Positions 35,901 to 43,385 of a DNA stretch of 64,000 nt are shown here, one piece after another. The position numbers and the translations under genes were made by a program. Each line of letters begins with the position of its first letter. Within the stretch, counting starts at the first letter, position 1. Source of the DNA: Anagrus nilaparvatae (taxonomy: Eukaryota; Arthropoda; Insecta; Hymenoptera; Mymaridae); assembly GCA_022575985.1 (NCBI GenBank), contig JAKSXM010000238.1, positions 14,092,001 to 14,156,000 of the forward strand. The letters run 5' to 3'. Below the pieces are notes generated by a model that was not told where the DNA came from, searched no databases, and saw nothing but the letters and a program-made list of their open reading frames with translations.

Positions 35901-38572
35901 ATAGTTAATAGTTTAAAAATAGATAAACAAAGTAATTATAGTATTAAAAATAACATAGAATTTATTAATAACATCAAAAATCAAAAAATTAATTTTAATT
36001 ACAAGTTAACCACATTTGACATAAGCAACATGTACACAAACATACCAATAGATGAGGCTCTTAAAATACTAAAATCAAGATTAGAATCTTCAAAAATTTT
36101 AAATAAAACCAAAATAGATGAATTAATAAAAATAACTAAAATTATCTTAAAACAGAATTACTTTACGTTCAATAACGAATACTTTCTACAAAAAGATGGA
36201 TTAGCCATGGGTAATCCATTAAGCTGTCTCTTGGCTGATTTATACATAAATAACTTTGAAAATACAAACGTTTTTACAAATACAAATCCACACCAAAAAA
36301 ACATAATTAGTTACAACAGATATGTTGATGACATTTTTATAATATACAATGGCACAACTAGACAAATAGAAAGTTTTAAAAATTACATAAATAAATTTAA
36401 TAAAAAAATCCAATTTACAAGTGAAATAGAGACAGACAATTCAATAAATTTTCTAGATATTAAAATTACAAAAAATAACGACAAATTAAAATTTTCCATT
36501 TATAGAAAACCCACAACCACTGACACTGTAATACACAATGACTCACATCACCCCAAAAACCAAAAACTAGCAGCTTTCAATTCACTAATTCATAGAGCTT
36601 TATCAATACCCATGGAGATTGAAGATTTTAATCATGAAATCAATATAATCAAACAGATTGCTAAAAATAACGGTTATAATATCAAATTAATAAACCAACT
36701 AATAGAAAAACACAAAAACAAAAATAATAATTCAAATGCCACATCACAAAACTCATGCAAAACAAAATACATAGGCTCATTATACACTACAGAAACATCA
36801 AACATTTTAAGCAATGTCACAAAAAAATACGATATACGTATAGGTTTTAGAACTAACAACAAATTGAAAAAACATCTTAATTTTAAAAAGAAAAGAAAGA
36901 AAAACGAAACAGATTTTATTCATGAATCAGGTGTATACAAAATTAATTGTCTTTACTGTAATAAATATTACATTGGCCAAACAGGTCGTAGTTTTTCTAA
37001 AAGGTTCGTTGAACACAAGCCAAAAATAACATCAGACCTCAGTAAAAATACTAACTTTGGAATGCACCTGATCAATGAAAATCATGATTGTAAGGACATT
37101 TACAAACATTTAACACCTATACATTTTTGTAAGAAAGGAAAATATATGGATACTTTAGAAGAATTCGAAATATATAAAAATACAAAAATAGACAAAGATA
37201 ACATGCTTAACGATAAATTGATGTTCAATAAAAATATTTTATACGACAAATTATTATAAAATTTAAAAATCCATATATTTCCCTTTAAACTTTAAATAAC
37301 TCTAAAACAGGTTTTGTAATCATATCTATAATAGAAATTATTCACACACACAATATAAGATATTTATTGTATTATTATTATGTATTAAATTGTCATTATT
37401 TTCTTATCTTTTAAATAATACACGTTAGATTTTATAGAAATATTAAATAAAATTAGTATTATACAGTTGCTCGACCATGCAACATTGACGTAAACTATGT
37501 TCAAAAAGTGTTTTAATATAATTTTATTTTTCTCATTAATTGAGACAAACCTGAGGATGGAAAGTTAACTTTCCGAAACGCGTCGTTTTTTAACAAAATG
37601 ATTAAATTGTAAAAAGAAGGAACAATAAAAGATATTTACATAAAAATATTAAAGTGTTTTATTTATAATATTTACAATTGGAGACAAATTCAAAATAATT
37701 ACAAATGTCACTCAACATTACAATACAATTTCCTAATTTTCTAATTTGTAATTATCACCTTACCAGATATTAAGATTCTAAACCCAAATTATTTTAATCC
37801 CTTAAATATTATAAGTCCCTAAACCTGAATTATTTGAAGTCCCTAAATCGATATTATTCTAAAACCTTAAACCTATATTATTCAAAGTCCCTAAGCCCAG
37901 ATTTTTCAAAGTCCCTAAATTGAAATTATTCTAAGTCTTATTTGACCCCCCCCCTTAATTTTTAAGTTCTGAAGTATCCCCCTCCCTATAAACATGTTCC
38001 ATGTTCCAAAATTTTATATAAATATCTTCAACTTACCTATGTAAAAGAAACATGTCTTTTTCCCGGTATCAGCTGCTTTTATTAAAATTTGCAATTCGAT
38101 TCTTTCCACTGTAATTTTCCAATGACTACCAATATCATCAAGAATTGATTTTATCTATAAAATAAATAGGAAAATAATTTATAAAGTTATTCCGTTTTAA
38201 AAACTGTTTTTCATTTTTGCGTAAACCTGATTTTCGTTGATCCAAAAATGGAGCCAGATAACAGCTATTATTAAGAGTAAGAAAAATTCAGATAAAGCTT
38301 CAAGAACAAGATTTGATTTGTTTTTGTTTTCATACAATTTAGTTAGCTGTTTTGTTAAAGAAGATAAAATAGATAATATTTTATTTCCAAAGTATAATAA
38401 ATGTTTATTTTTTTTCAATTACCATAAGGATTTCTATCAAACGTAAAGTTGTAAAAACGATGCATTTTATAATTTTCGGTGCAATTCCATTATCGTAAGG
38501 CCAAATTCCAGCAATTTTTAATAAAATTTTTACTTCTTTAAAATATTTTTTAAAATAATAAGATTGCGCCAT
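29921..38572 (-). CDS. Odorant receptor 6 (nine exons, 383 aa), split by a 7-kb intron
   Basis: Seven-transmembrane insect odorant receptor. Exons in coding order: 38423-38572, 38227-38346, 38037-38154, 30752-31013, 30586-30681, 30437-30527, 30231-30364, 30033-30162, 29921-29971 (1152 nt, all GT-AG). The N-terminus is MAQSYYFKKYFKEVK with GIWPYDNG. The last exon reads KTSCSYFTFLRRTA and then TAA, as in gene 1. Intron 3 (31014-38036) is 7023 bp, against 54 bp in gene 1. It contains a tandem Penelope-like insertion in the opposite orientation, inside an older repeat. Splice sites on both sides are preserved and the frame is open, so the gene may still work if the intron is removed. Exon 4 matches gene 5, but exons 6-9 match gene 1. 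Confidence 0.9.
31045..31127. repeat. Left part of the host repeat of the Penelope insertion
   Basis: AACCGGTTTGCGTAAACACA with GGAACATGTTTAC is the left end of the family at 18675-19065. The right part continues after the Penelope insertion (37700-38010). The last 11 bases, TACAAATGTCA (31117-31127), are the left copy of the target-site duplication. Confidence 0.7.
31128..31288 (-). repeat. Inverted 5' tail of the Penelope insertion
   Basis: This is the reverse complement of about 31484-31642, covering the end of the ORF and the start of the 3' UTR (ATATTTTATACGACAAATTA on the plus strand of the element). It can form a hairpin of about 160 bp with the truncated copy beside it. Confidence 0.85.
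31318..31511 (+). pseudogene. C-terminal fragment of the Penelope-like ORF
   Basis: Encodes the last 63 or so residues of the 810-aa protein (LINENHDCKDIYKHLTP to NILYDKLL) and then TAA. The break at about 31318 is the 5' truncation point of the first unit in the tandem. An upstream ATG at 31269 gives a short chimeric ORF through the inverted tail, which I do not regard as a gene. Confidence 0.85.
31799..31840 (+). ncRNA. Hammerhead-ribozyme-like motif, copy 1
   Basis: Stem I strand AAAC, core CTGAGGA (31803-31809, fits CUGANGA), one extra T, palindromic stem II GGAAAGTTAACTTTCC, then GAAA, a palindromic stem III ACGCGT, cleavage-site C at 31836 and stem I partner GTTT. Hammerhead ribozymes are known from the long repeats of Penelope-like elements. 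The self-complementary stem III suggests action as a dimer. The extra T after the core is a deviation. Activity is inferred. Confidence 0.6.
31953..34385 (+). CDS. Penelope-like reverse transcriptase/GIY-YIG endonuclease, copy A (810 aa)
   Basis: Single-ORF polyprotein that copies and integrates the retroelement. The N-terminal 300 residues are Lys/Asn-rich with no recognised domain. The RT spans about 317-590: LAPLFNGLIKLHKNNKPIRP, motif A FDISNMYTNIP near 397, motif B GLAMGNPLSCLLAD near 460, catalytic YVDD at 499-502, then NFLDIKI. The C-terminal GIY-YIG nuclease begins at GVYKINCLYCNKYYIGQTGR (from residue 702), with the CxxC element typical of the clade. It ends NILYDKLL and TAA. The ATG follows the 441-bp inter-unit spacer. 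It appears fully intact and identical to copy B, so it may be autonomous. Confidence 0.95.
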   Translation: MIEADQAKLVYKFKKIKIKIFKINLNIKFNKKCLRSKIIPNYVNINIKSKSQAAKITKHKAQLNWINNEIKQQYRIKNELNYILYKTHLELLNTIDNRLIDNITTKISEDIRKIMKNIIKNKDKKFHKLYNKQNSNETIKNVHNFYPRVVNLTNIKFSKKEINLLNKGLEYNLPEFNNKFKEIINLESTIKGISSPITQNEIRNIINKKIDRKTNNTTKIRNSKKYRKFKEDMNTIKSIKNKLQNNNAITCKADKGNTIVIIGNSEHLQKTYNFISENNIIKLNDNPTGKYVKEINEAINSCINLINKKDSFKYKQIKALAPLFNGLIKLHKNNKPIRPLINYKTAPSYKIAQFIHRIIVNSLKIDKQSNYSIKNNIEFINNIKNQKINFNYKLTTFDISNMYTNIPIDEALKILKSRLESSKILNKTKIDELIKITKIILKQNYFTFNNEYFLQKDGLAMGNPLSCLLADLYINNFENTNVFTNTNPHQKNIISYNRYVDDIFIIYNGTTRQIESFKNYINKFNKKIQFTSEIETDNSINFLDIKITKNNDKLKFSIYRKPTTTDTVIHNDSHHPKNQKLAAFNSLIHRALSIPMEIEDFNHEINIIKQIAKNNGYNIKLINQLIEKHKNKNNNSNATSQNSCKTKYIGSLYTTETSNILSNVTKKYDIRIGFRTNNKLKKHLNFKKKRKKNETDFIHESGVYKINCLYCNKYYIGQTGRSFSKRFVEHKPKITSDLSKNTNFGMHLINENHDCKDIYKHLTPIHFCKKGKYMDTLEEFEIYKNTKIDKDNMLNDKLMFNKNILYDKLL
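34386..34826 (+). promoter_or_regulatory. Penelope inter-ORF spacer (pseudo-LTR-like)
   Basis: The 441 bp between the tandem ORFs are repeated after each copy (31512-31952, 34386-34826, 37260-37699). This serves as 3' UTR of one unit and 5' region of the next, the role of the so-called pseudo-LTR in tandem Penelope elements. It carries the hammerhead-like motif. Confidence 0.7.
34673..34714 (+). ncRNA. Hammerhead-ribozyme-like motif, copy 2
   Basis: Exact repeat of the motif at 31799-31840, one 2874-bp unit further on. Cleavage at both copies would release a unit-length RNA. Confidence 0.6.
34827..37259 (+). CDS. Penelope-like reverse transcriptase/GIY-YIG endonuclease, copy B (810 aa)
   Basis: Translates to the same 810 residues as copy A, with YVDD at 499-502 and the GIY-YIG domain from residue 702. 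The downstream spacer (37260-37699) runs to the right target-site duplication. As the 3'-most unit it is probably the complete element that initiated insertion, with the upstream units being tandem or template-switched copies. It lies antisense to OR gene 6 within intron 3. Confidence 0.95.
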   Translation: MIEADQAKLVYKFKKIKIKIFKINLNIKFNKKCLRSKIIPNYVNINIKSKSQAAKITKHKAQLNWINNEIKQQYRIKNELNYILYKTHLELLNTIDNRLIDNITTKISEDIRKIMKNIIKNKDKKFHKLYNKQNSNETIKNVHNFYPRVVNLTNIKFSKKEINLLNKGLEYNLPEFNNKFKEIINLESTIKGISSPITQNEIRNIINKKIDRKTNNTTKIRNSKKYRKFKEDMNTIKSIKNKLQNNNAITCKADKGNTIVIIGNSEHLQKTYNFISENNIIKLNDNPTGKYVKEINEAINSCINLINKKDSFKYKQIKALAPLFNGLIKLHKNNKPIRPLINYKTAPSYKIAQFIHRIIVNSLKIDKQSNYSIKNNIEFINNIKNQKINFNYKLTTFDISNMYTNIPIDEALKILKSRLESSKILNKTKIDELIKITKIILKQNYFTFNNEYFLQKDGLAMGNPLSCLLADLYINNFENTNVFTNTNPHQKNIISYNRYVDDIFIIYNGTTRQIESFKNYINKFNKKIQFTSEIETDNSINFLDIKITKNNDKLKFSIYRKPTTTDTVIHNDSHHPKNQKLAAFNSLIHRALSIPMEIEDFNHEINIIKQIAKNNGYNIKLINQLIEKHKNKNNNSNATSQNSCKTKYIGSLYTTETSNILSNVTKKYDIRIGFRTNNKLKKHLNFKKKRKKNETDFIHESGVYKINCLYCNKYYIGQTGRSFSKRFVEHKPKITSDLSKNTNFGMHLINENHDCKDIYKHLTPIHFCKKGKYMDTLEEFEIYKNTKIDKDNMLNDKLMFNKNILYDKLL
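37547..37588 (+). ncRNA. Hammerhead-ribozyme-like motif, copy 3
   Basis: Third exact copy (core CTGAGGA from 37551), in the terminal 3' UTR of the insertion. Confidence 0.6.
37711..38010. repeat. Right part of the host repeat with an AAGTCCCTAAA array
   Basis: About seven degenerate units of 30-36 nt containing AAGTCCCTAAACC and ATTATT, a run of nine C near 37945, then TATAAACATGTTCCATGTTC. It matches the right half of the element at 18675-19065. The Penelope insertion split this older repeat. Confidence 0.7.
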
Positions 38573-38668
38573 AATTTTATTACATATTTTAAGTCTTAAT
38601 TCGGAAAGACTAATAAAAACTGCGCTGAATAATTATTAATATAACGATTTATTGAATTTATTGATTTT
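38573..38668 (-). promoter_or_regulatory. Proximal promoter module of OR gene 6
   Basis: ACGATTTATTGAATTTATTG begins at 38644, about 72 bp upstream of the ATG. ACTGCGCTGAA (38619-38629) gives the initiator-like GCGCAGT on the coding strand, with the same spacing as in gene 1. Confidence 0.6.
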
Positions 38669-39967
38669 CACTTAAAACGCATTGTCTATTTTTACTTATA
38701 TTACACGTACGTTATTTACTATTTGAAATAAATAGTCTTAGATAAGGTGAAATTAGAGAAATTTCAATAAATATTTCCTTGTATCAAAATTTTGATCATG
38801 TATCCAAAGGGTTATCGCAGAAAATTTAATACGATGTTCACGAAATAGCCATTGGTCATTCTGTATGTGTGTAGCAGACTTTACTGACATTTTAGTCGTT
38901 TAATTACCGTTTATAAATCATTTTTCCTCATATGTACCTTTATTATATTTCTCATAAATTTTTTATATTACAGCATCGAGCAATAAATACAAATTTCAAC
39001 ATTTTTAATAAGAAATTCTAGGGGCTCGTTTGGGTCTAATTTAATCCACTTTAAAAATATTTAAATTTTCTTTGTTTTTTACGCGAATAAATAAATAAAA
39101 TTTGCATTTCCCATCTAAGAAATTCACAGCGCATTCACTTTTTTTCATTATAAAACATGGAATACCTTTTTTTCTAGAGAATCCCTTAAGTAATTAAAGA
39201 AAAAAAGGAATCTTTTTAATTTCTTAAAGCTTTAAGTAACACAGTTATTGTGATCTAAGACTAAAAACTAAGAATGAATTTTAAATCGGATTAAACATTT
39301 CGATTTTTTTTAATTATCTTTCTGAATTGACGGGAAACACGTGCCCTCCCACCCCCTTCTTTCTTTTCTATAATTTACATAACGAATGGATTTTTTTACT
39401 TCATTTAATCCTTCCTTTCTTTACAAGTGCTTTAAAGAATAAGAAATTATAAATTATTCTCTCGAGATTAACTTTTTAAATATGAAAAGAGAAAATTATT
39501 AATTGCCAATATAGAAAATATGTAGTAATAAAATCATAAAAACTAAATTAAATGAAAAGTAATTTGAAAAGAATTTTTATTTTATTTCCAATATATATTT
39601 AAGTCGTTGATAAATTACGAGCTTTTTTTTTGTCATTCTTTGTAATATGACACGTCAAACGAATTTATCTTGTCTTCGTATATATAAAAAATAAAAGCTC
39701 TTTTGTATCAGAAAAATATTTAATATGATATAAATTTTTTTAATTTTAAAAATGTAATATATCATGTGTTGAATTTTAACTTTTTTATTTTTAAACGTCT
39801 ACTCTCTGTCATAAACACGTTTGGTACTAGTACACTATATTTTCTGTCAAAATATTTAAACTGTTAATTTATGTAACAGCAAAAAAATGTATAAATCTTA
39901 TAATAATAAAAAATCTTTTACAAACGTTATTTAGTTATTGAAATCAAAATAATCAAAATAAAAACAA
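38669..39967. other. Spacer at the upstream end of the OR array, no gene seen
   Basis: The first 130 bp still resemble the upstream regions of genes 1 and 5. Beyond about 38800 the similarity stops, marking the edge of the duplicated units. The rest is AT-rich, without a supported ORF or repeat. Confidence 0.55.
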
Positions 39968-42069
39968 CACTGTAAAAAGTAACTTTCTTAGATTTACAAA
40001 AAAAATACAATTTTTTCGAAACATTTGTAAATTTTCAAAAAATTTTGTAAATATTCGATAAAAGTCGTAAATTTACTAAATTTAGTACATTATCGAAAAA
40101 TTCGAGAATTTACCATTTTTTTTTTGTGATTTTACGAAAAAAGTTGTAAATTCATAACTATTTTTCGGATATTTACAACTATTTTTTGAAAAATTTCGAA
40201 AAAAAATGGTAATTTATCAATTTTTCTTGCGAATTCACAAAAAAAAAAAAAAAAAATGGAGAATACTCAAATCTTTTGTTAATATACTAAAGGACCCCGC
40301 ACAAAAGGATAGGAAATGGCCGTTCGGTCAAATTGGCTGAATTTTGGATATGTTATAGATTTCATCATTCTGAACAAAAGTCTCAATGTGCATAAATCTC
40401 AAAAGTCCCAACTTTGGCTGCAACGGAGCTTGAAAGCTCCAAAGCTCCATCTTAACAAAATTGCTTCAAAACCTTTTTTCTTTTATTTTTAAAGTATATC
40501 TTTATATTTTTGAAGTCGCTGATTTCGAATTTGATGTCAGATTGATAATATTGTCAATTGACAGCTGTCAATTAGCTGTCAAAACTGTAAATCACCATTT
40601 AAAACTTTATAGATTAGCTGGTATTTATGTTTTTGAGGTCAATGATTTAGAATTTGAAATCAGATTGACAAGATTATTAATTGACAGCTGTCAATTAGCT
40701 GTCAAAACTCTAAAATGCCGTAGAAAACTTTCTAGATTAGCCGAGATTTATGTTTTTGAGATCGCTGATTTCAAATCTGATGTCAAATTAACATTATTGA
40801 TAGTTGGCAGCTGTCAACTTACTTTTAAAAAAAATATAACAATAGATTTTAAAAAGATCTTATGCTTCTTATGTCACTTATTATGAGTTTGTCATTGAAT
40901 TGACAATGTTAAGATTTGACAGCTGTCAATTAGCTACCAAATGCTAAAAAAAAACTTTACATTTTAAAGAGAGTAAATAATTTTGAGATTATTGATTATA
41001 AATTAGATAGCAATTTGAAAAAAGTTCACAGTTGACAGTTGATAACTGTTAATTACCTTTTAAATAATAAAAAGTGATTAATCAGCCATGCATTATTTTT
41101 TGTAAGTTAAAAACCTTTATACAATACCATACGTTTCTTATTAGTTATTTTAACTTTTATTTGACAGCTGACAACTGTCGAATTCTTGGTTCGTAATCGA
41201 ATTTTAACTTTTACACAGGGATCAGTATCCATTACGTCCACGTCGTTGGTCCTGGGACCTGGGTAAAGCTAAAAACAGATTTTTATGACTAAAAAAGTTA
41301 TTTAACTTTAATGGGCTATTTAAATTAACAGCGGTCAACTGTCAGCTTTGCCTAGTATGATATAATATAATATTTAACAATTAGTGACTACAGAAACATA
41401 TGATCTTTTTAAAATCTATTGTTATATTATTTTTTTTTTTTTTGGCTATTTTAAAAGTTAATTGACAGCTTCCAACTATCAATAATGTTAATTTGAAATC
41501 AGTGATCTCAAAAACATAAATCTCGGCTAATCTAGAAAGTTTTCTACGATGTTTTACCGTTTTGACAGCTAATTGACAGTTGTCAATTAATAATCTTTTC
41601 AATCTGATTTCAAATTCGAAATCAGTGACCTCAAAAACATAAATACCAGCTAATCTATAAAGTTTTACATGGTGACTTACAGTTTTGACAGCTAATTGAC
41701 AGCTGTCAATTGACAATCTTGTCAATCTGACATCAAATTCGAAATCAGCGACTTCAAAAATATAAAGATATACTTTAAATATAAAAGAAAAAAGGTTTTT
41801 AAGCAATTTTGTTATGATGGAGCTTTGGAGCTTTCATGCTCTGTAGCAGCCAAAGTTGGGACTTTTGAGCTTTGAGCCCATTGAGACTTTTGTTCAGAAT
41901 GATGAAATCTATAACATATCCAAAATTCAGCCAATTTGACCGAACGGCCATTTCCTATCCTTTTGTAAGGGGTCCTTTAGTAATTATACGATTTTTATTG
42001 AATATTTACAAATTTTTTCGAAAATATTCTAATTTTTTTGTTAATATAAGAAAGTTACTTTTTACAGTG
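39968..42069. mobile_element. MITE, CACTGTAAAAAGTAAC family, copy 3, carrying a nested insertion
   Basis: Ends CACTGTAAAAAGTAACTTTC and GAAAGTTACTTTTTACAGTG as in copies 1 and 2, but the two halves are separated by a foldback of 1.69 kb (40291-41976). The halves together (about 415 bp) have the length expected of an uninterrupted copy. Confidence 0.8.
40291..41976. mobile_element. Long foldback element nested in a MITE
   Basis: Ends AGGACCCCGCACAAAAGGAT and ATCCTTTTGTAAGGGGTCCT. The arms, about 600 bp, are inverted copies of each other (GGCCGTTCGGTCAAATTGGC near 40319 mirrors GCCAATTTGACCGAACGGCC near 41932). Within each arm a roughly 120-bp unit containing ACAGCTGTCAATTAGCTGTC is repeated. 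Each arm happens to hold a 141-codon open frame made of these repeats (40461-40886 plus, 41381-41806 minus). No transposase was seen. Non-autonomous. Confidence 0.8.
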
Positions 42070-43385
42070 AAAAAAAGATAATATTTGCCAATTTTCAGAG
42101 TAACTATTTTTTGAGGAAAGATGGAGGGGCGTTCAAATATTATTTGAAACTTTATCGTATATTTACAACCAAGTGCAATTTGCAGTGCAGAAATAAAAGA
42201 TAGTTAAAAATTTGTTTTTTTTTTTACTAAATCTTTTCAGAGATTAAACTTTAACAAAAAAGTTTTCTTAAAAAAAAAAAAAAAGCTTAAACTTTTTTCT
42301 ACTAAAAAATAATCGTGATAAAAACTAATTTCTAATTTTTTCTTTTTATTTTAACATTATAGCAGTGCCTATATCAAAATAATAACATGAAATCCTATTA
42401 AAACTTAAAAGATGTAAGCTTAAAAATTATAATTTTAGTATAAATATTAATATCGACTTTATATCATAAGTATAGAAAATTTTCTTTTGTTAACAAAAAA
42501 AAAGATAACGTCAAGACCTTCAAAAATAAAAAACTTTTTTACCTACTTACGTGTTTTATTGAAGCTTTCAATTCTCTCCTTTAGGGTATAATTTACCTTC
42601 AAATATTATAAGGAGAAGGCTTTTCTAAAATTATAATTATAAGGGTGATGAAATGATAGACAAATAAATAACTTTTTTAATTACTCGTATAGACCCTTTT
42701 TCATAATTATATTTACAAAAAATCATATACCCTGACTCCTAAGCTCATATCGATTATAAAATTTAGTTTCTTTATAAAGAAAATTGTCAATATTGACTCT
42801 CTTTAAATAGGAATATAATTTTTTAGACGTAGAAAAAATTTAAGATAGCATAAAAGTCACTTTGCTCATAAAAACGTTTTACACATATAATAGAAAACTC
42901 GTGTAATTGTGCTGAAGGAGGAAAATATACCATTAGCCTCCAGGTGTTGGTTATATCAGCCAGAAAATAATATAATATCAAATTTAATCCTCCATCTACT
43001 AACATGCAATCATGTTTAACATCACCTCTCTTAAATGGAAAACTTTCTCTTAAAAAAAGTAAATAATCCCTATCCATATTATTTAGGCTGTTACATGTTA
43101 AGAAAATCATGGATAATAGCATTTTTTTCCCTCTTCTTTTACTTTCGGGTATTAAGTAATTTTTTTTTTCTTTTTTTTCTAAATGTTCGTTATATGTCAC
43201 GCTTCATTCGCTTAAAACGTTATTTGCTACATAAAAATTCTGATTGCTCTATTAAATTTTTTAAATGTTTGGGGTGTCATGATGCTTCTAAATTAGAAAC
43301 ATCTTGTTGGTGTTTAAGGAATTTTTATTTATTTATTTTTATTACAGAAAAGTATACAAAGTTTTTTGACTTTAATAAATTCAAA
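42070..43385. other. Spacer downstream of the RING gene; two unsupported ORFs
   Basis: AT-rich. A 125-codon minus-strand ORF (42823-43200) overlaps a 119-codon plus-strand ORF (43035-43394). Neither resembles a family I recognise, and both are rich in F, Y and L as expected of chance frames in this composition. The 43.0-43.3 kb stretch is slightly less AT-rich, so a decayed gene is possible. Confidence 0.4.

Larger units (their letters stand above)
31128..37699 (+). mobile_element. Tandem Penelope-like retroelement insertion
   Basis: One insertion of about 6.57 kb flanked by the direct repeat TACAAATGTCA (31117-31127 and 37700-37710). Order: an inverted 3'-UTR segment (31128-31288), a short junction, a 5'-truncated copy (about 31318-31952), a full ORF with 441-bp spacer, a second full ORF, and the last 3' UTR. 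The unit period is exactly 2874 bp, and the two full ORFs encode identical proteins. Tandem copies, 5' truncation and an inverted 5' tail are known features of Penelope-like elements. Near-identity of units implies a very recent insertion or active homogenisation. Orientation is opposite to the host receptor gene. Confidence 0.93.

Noticed and set aside
32387..36862. Antisense ORFs of 113 and 62 codons inside both Penelope copies
   Set aside because: They are complements of the Lys/Asn-rich reverse transcriptase ORF, exactly duplicated with it, and have hydrophobic chance composition.
40461..41806. Two 141-codon ORFs, one on each strand, with nearly the same protein
   Set aside because: They are mirror images in the two arms of a foldback element and consist of its internal repeats. 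There is no known domain and no independent support.
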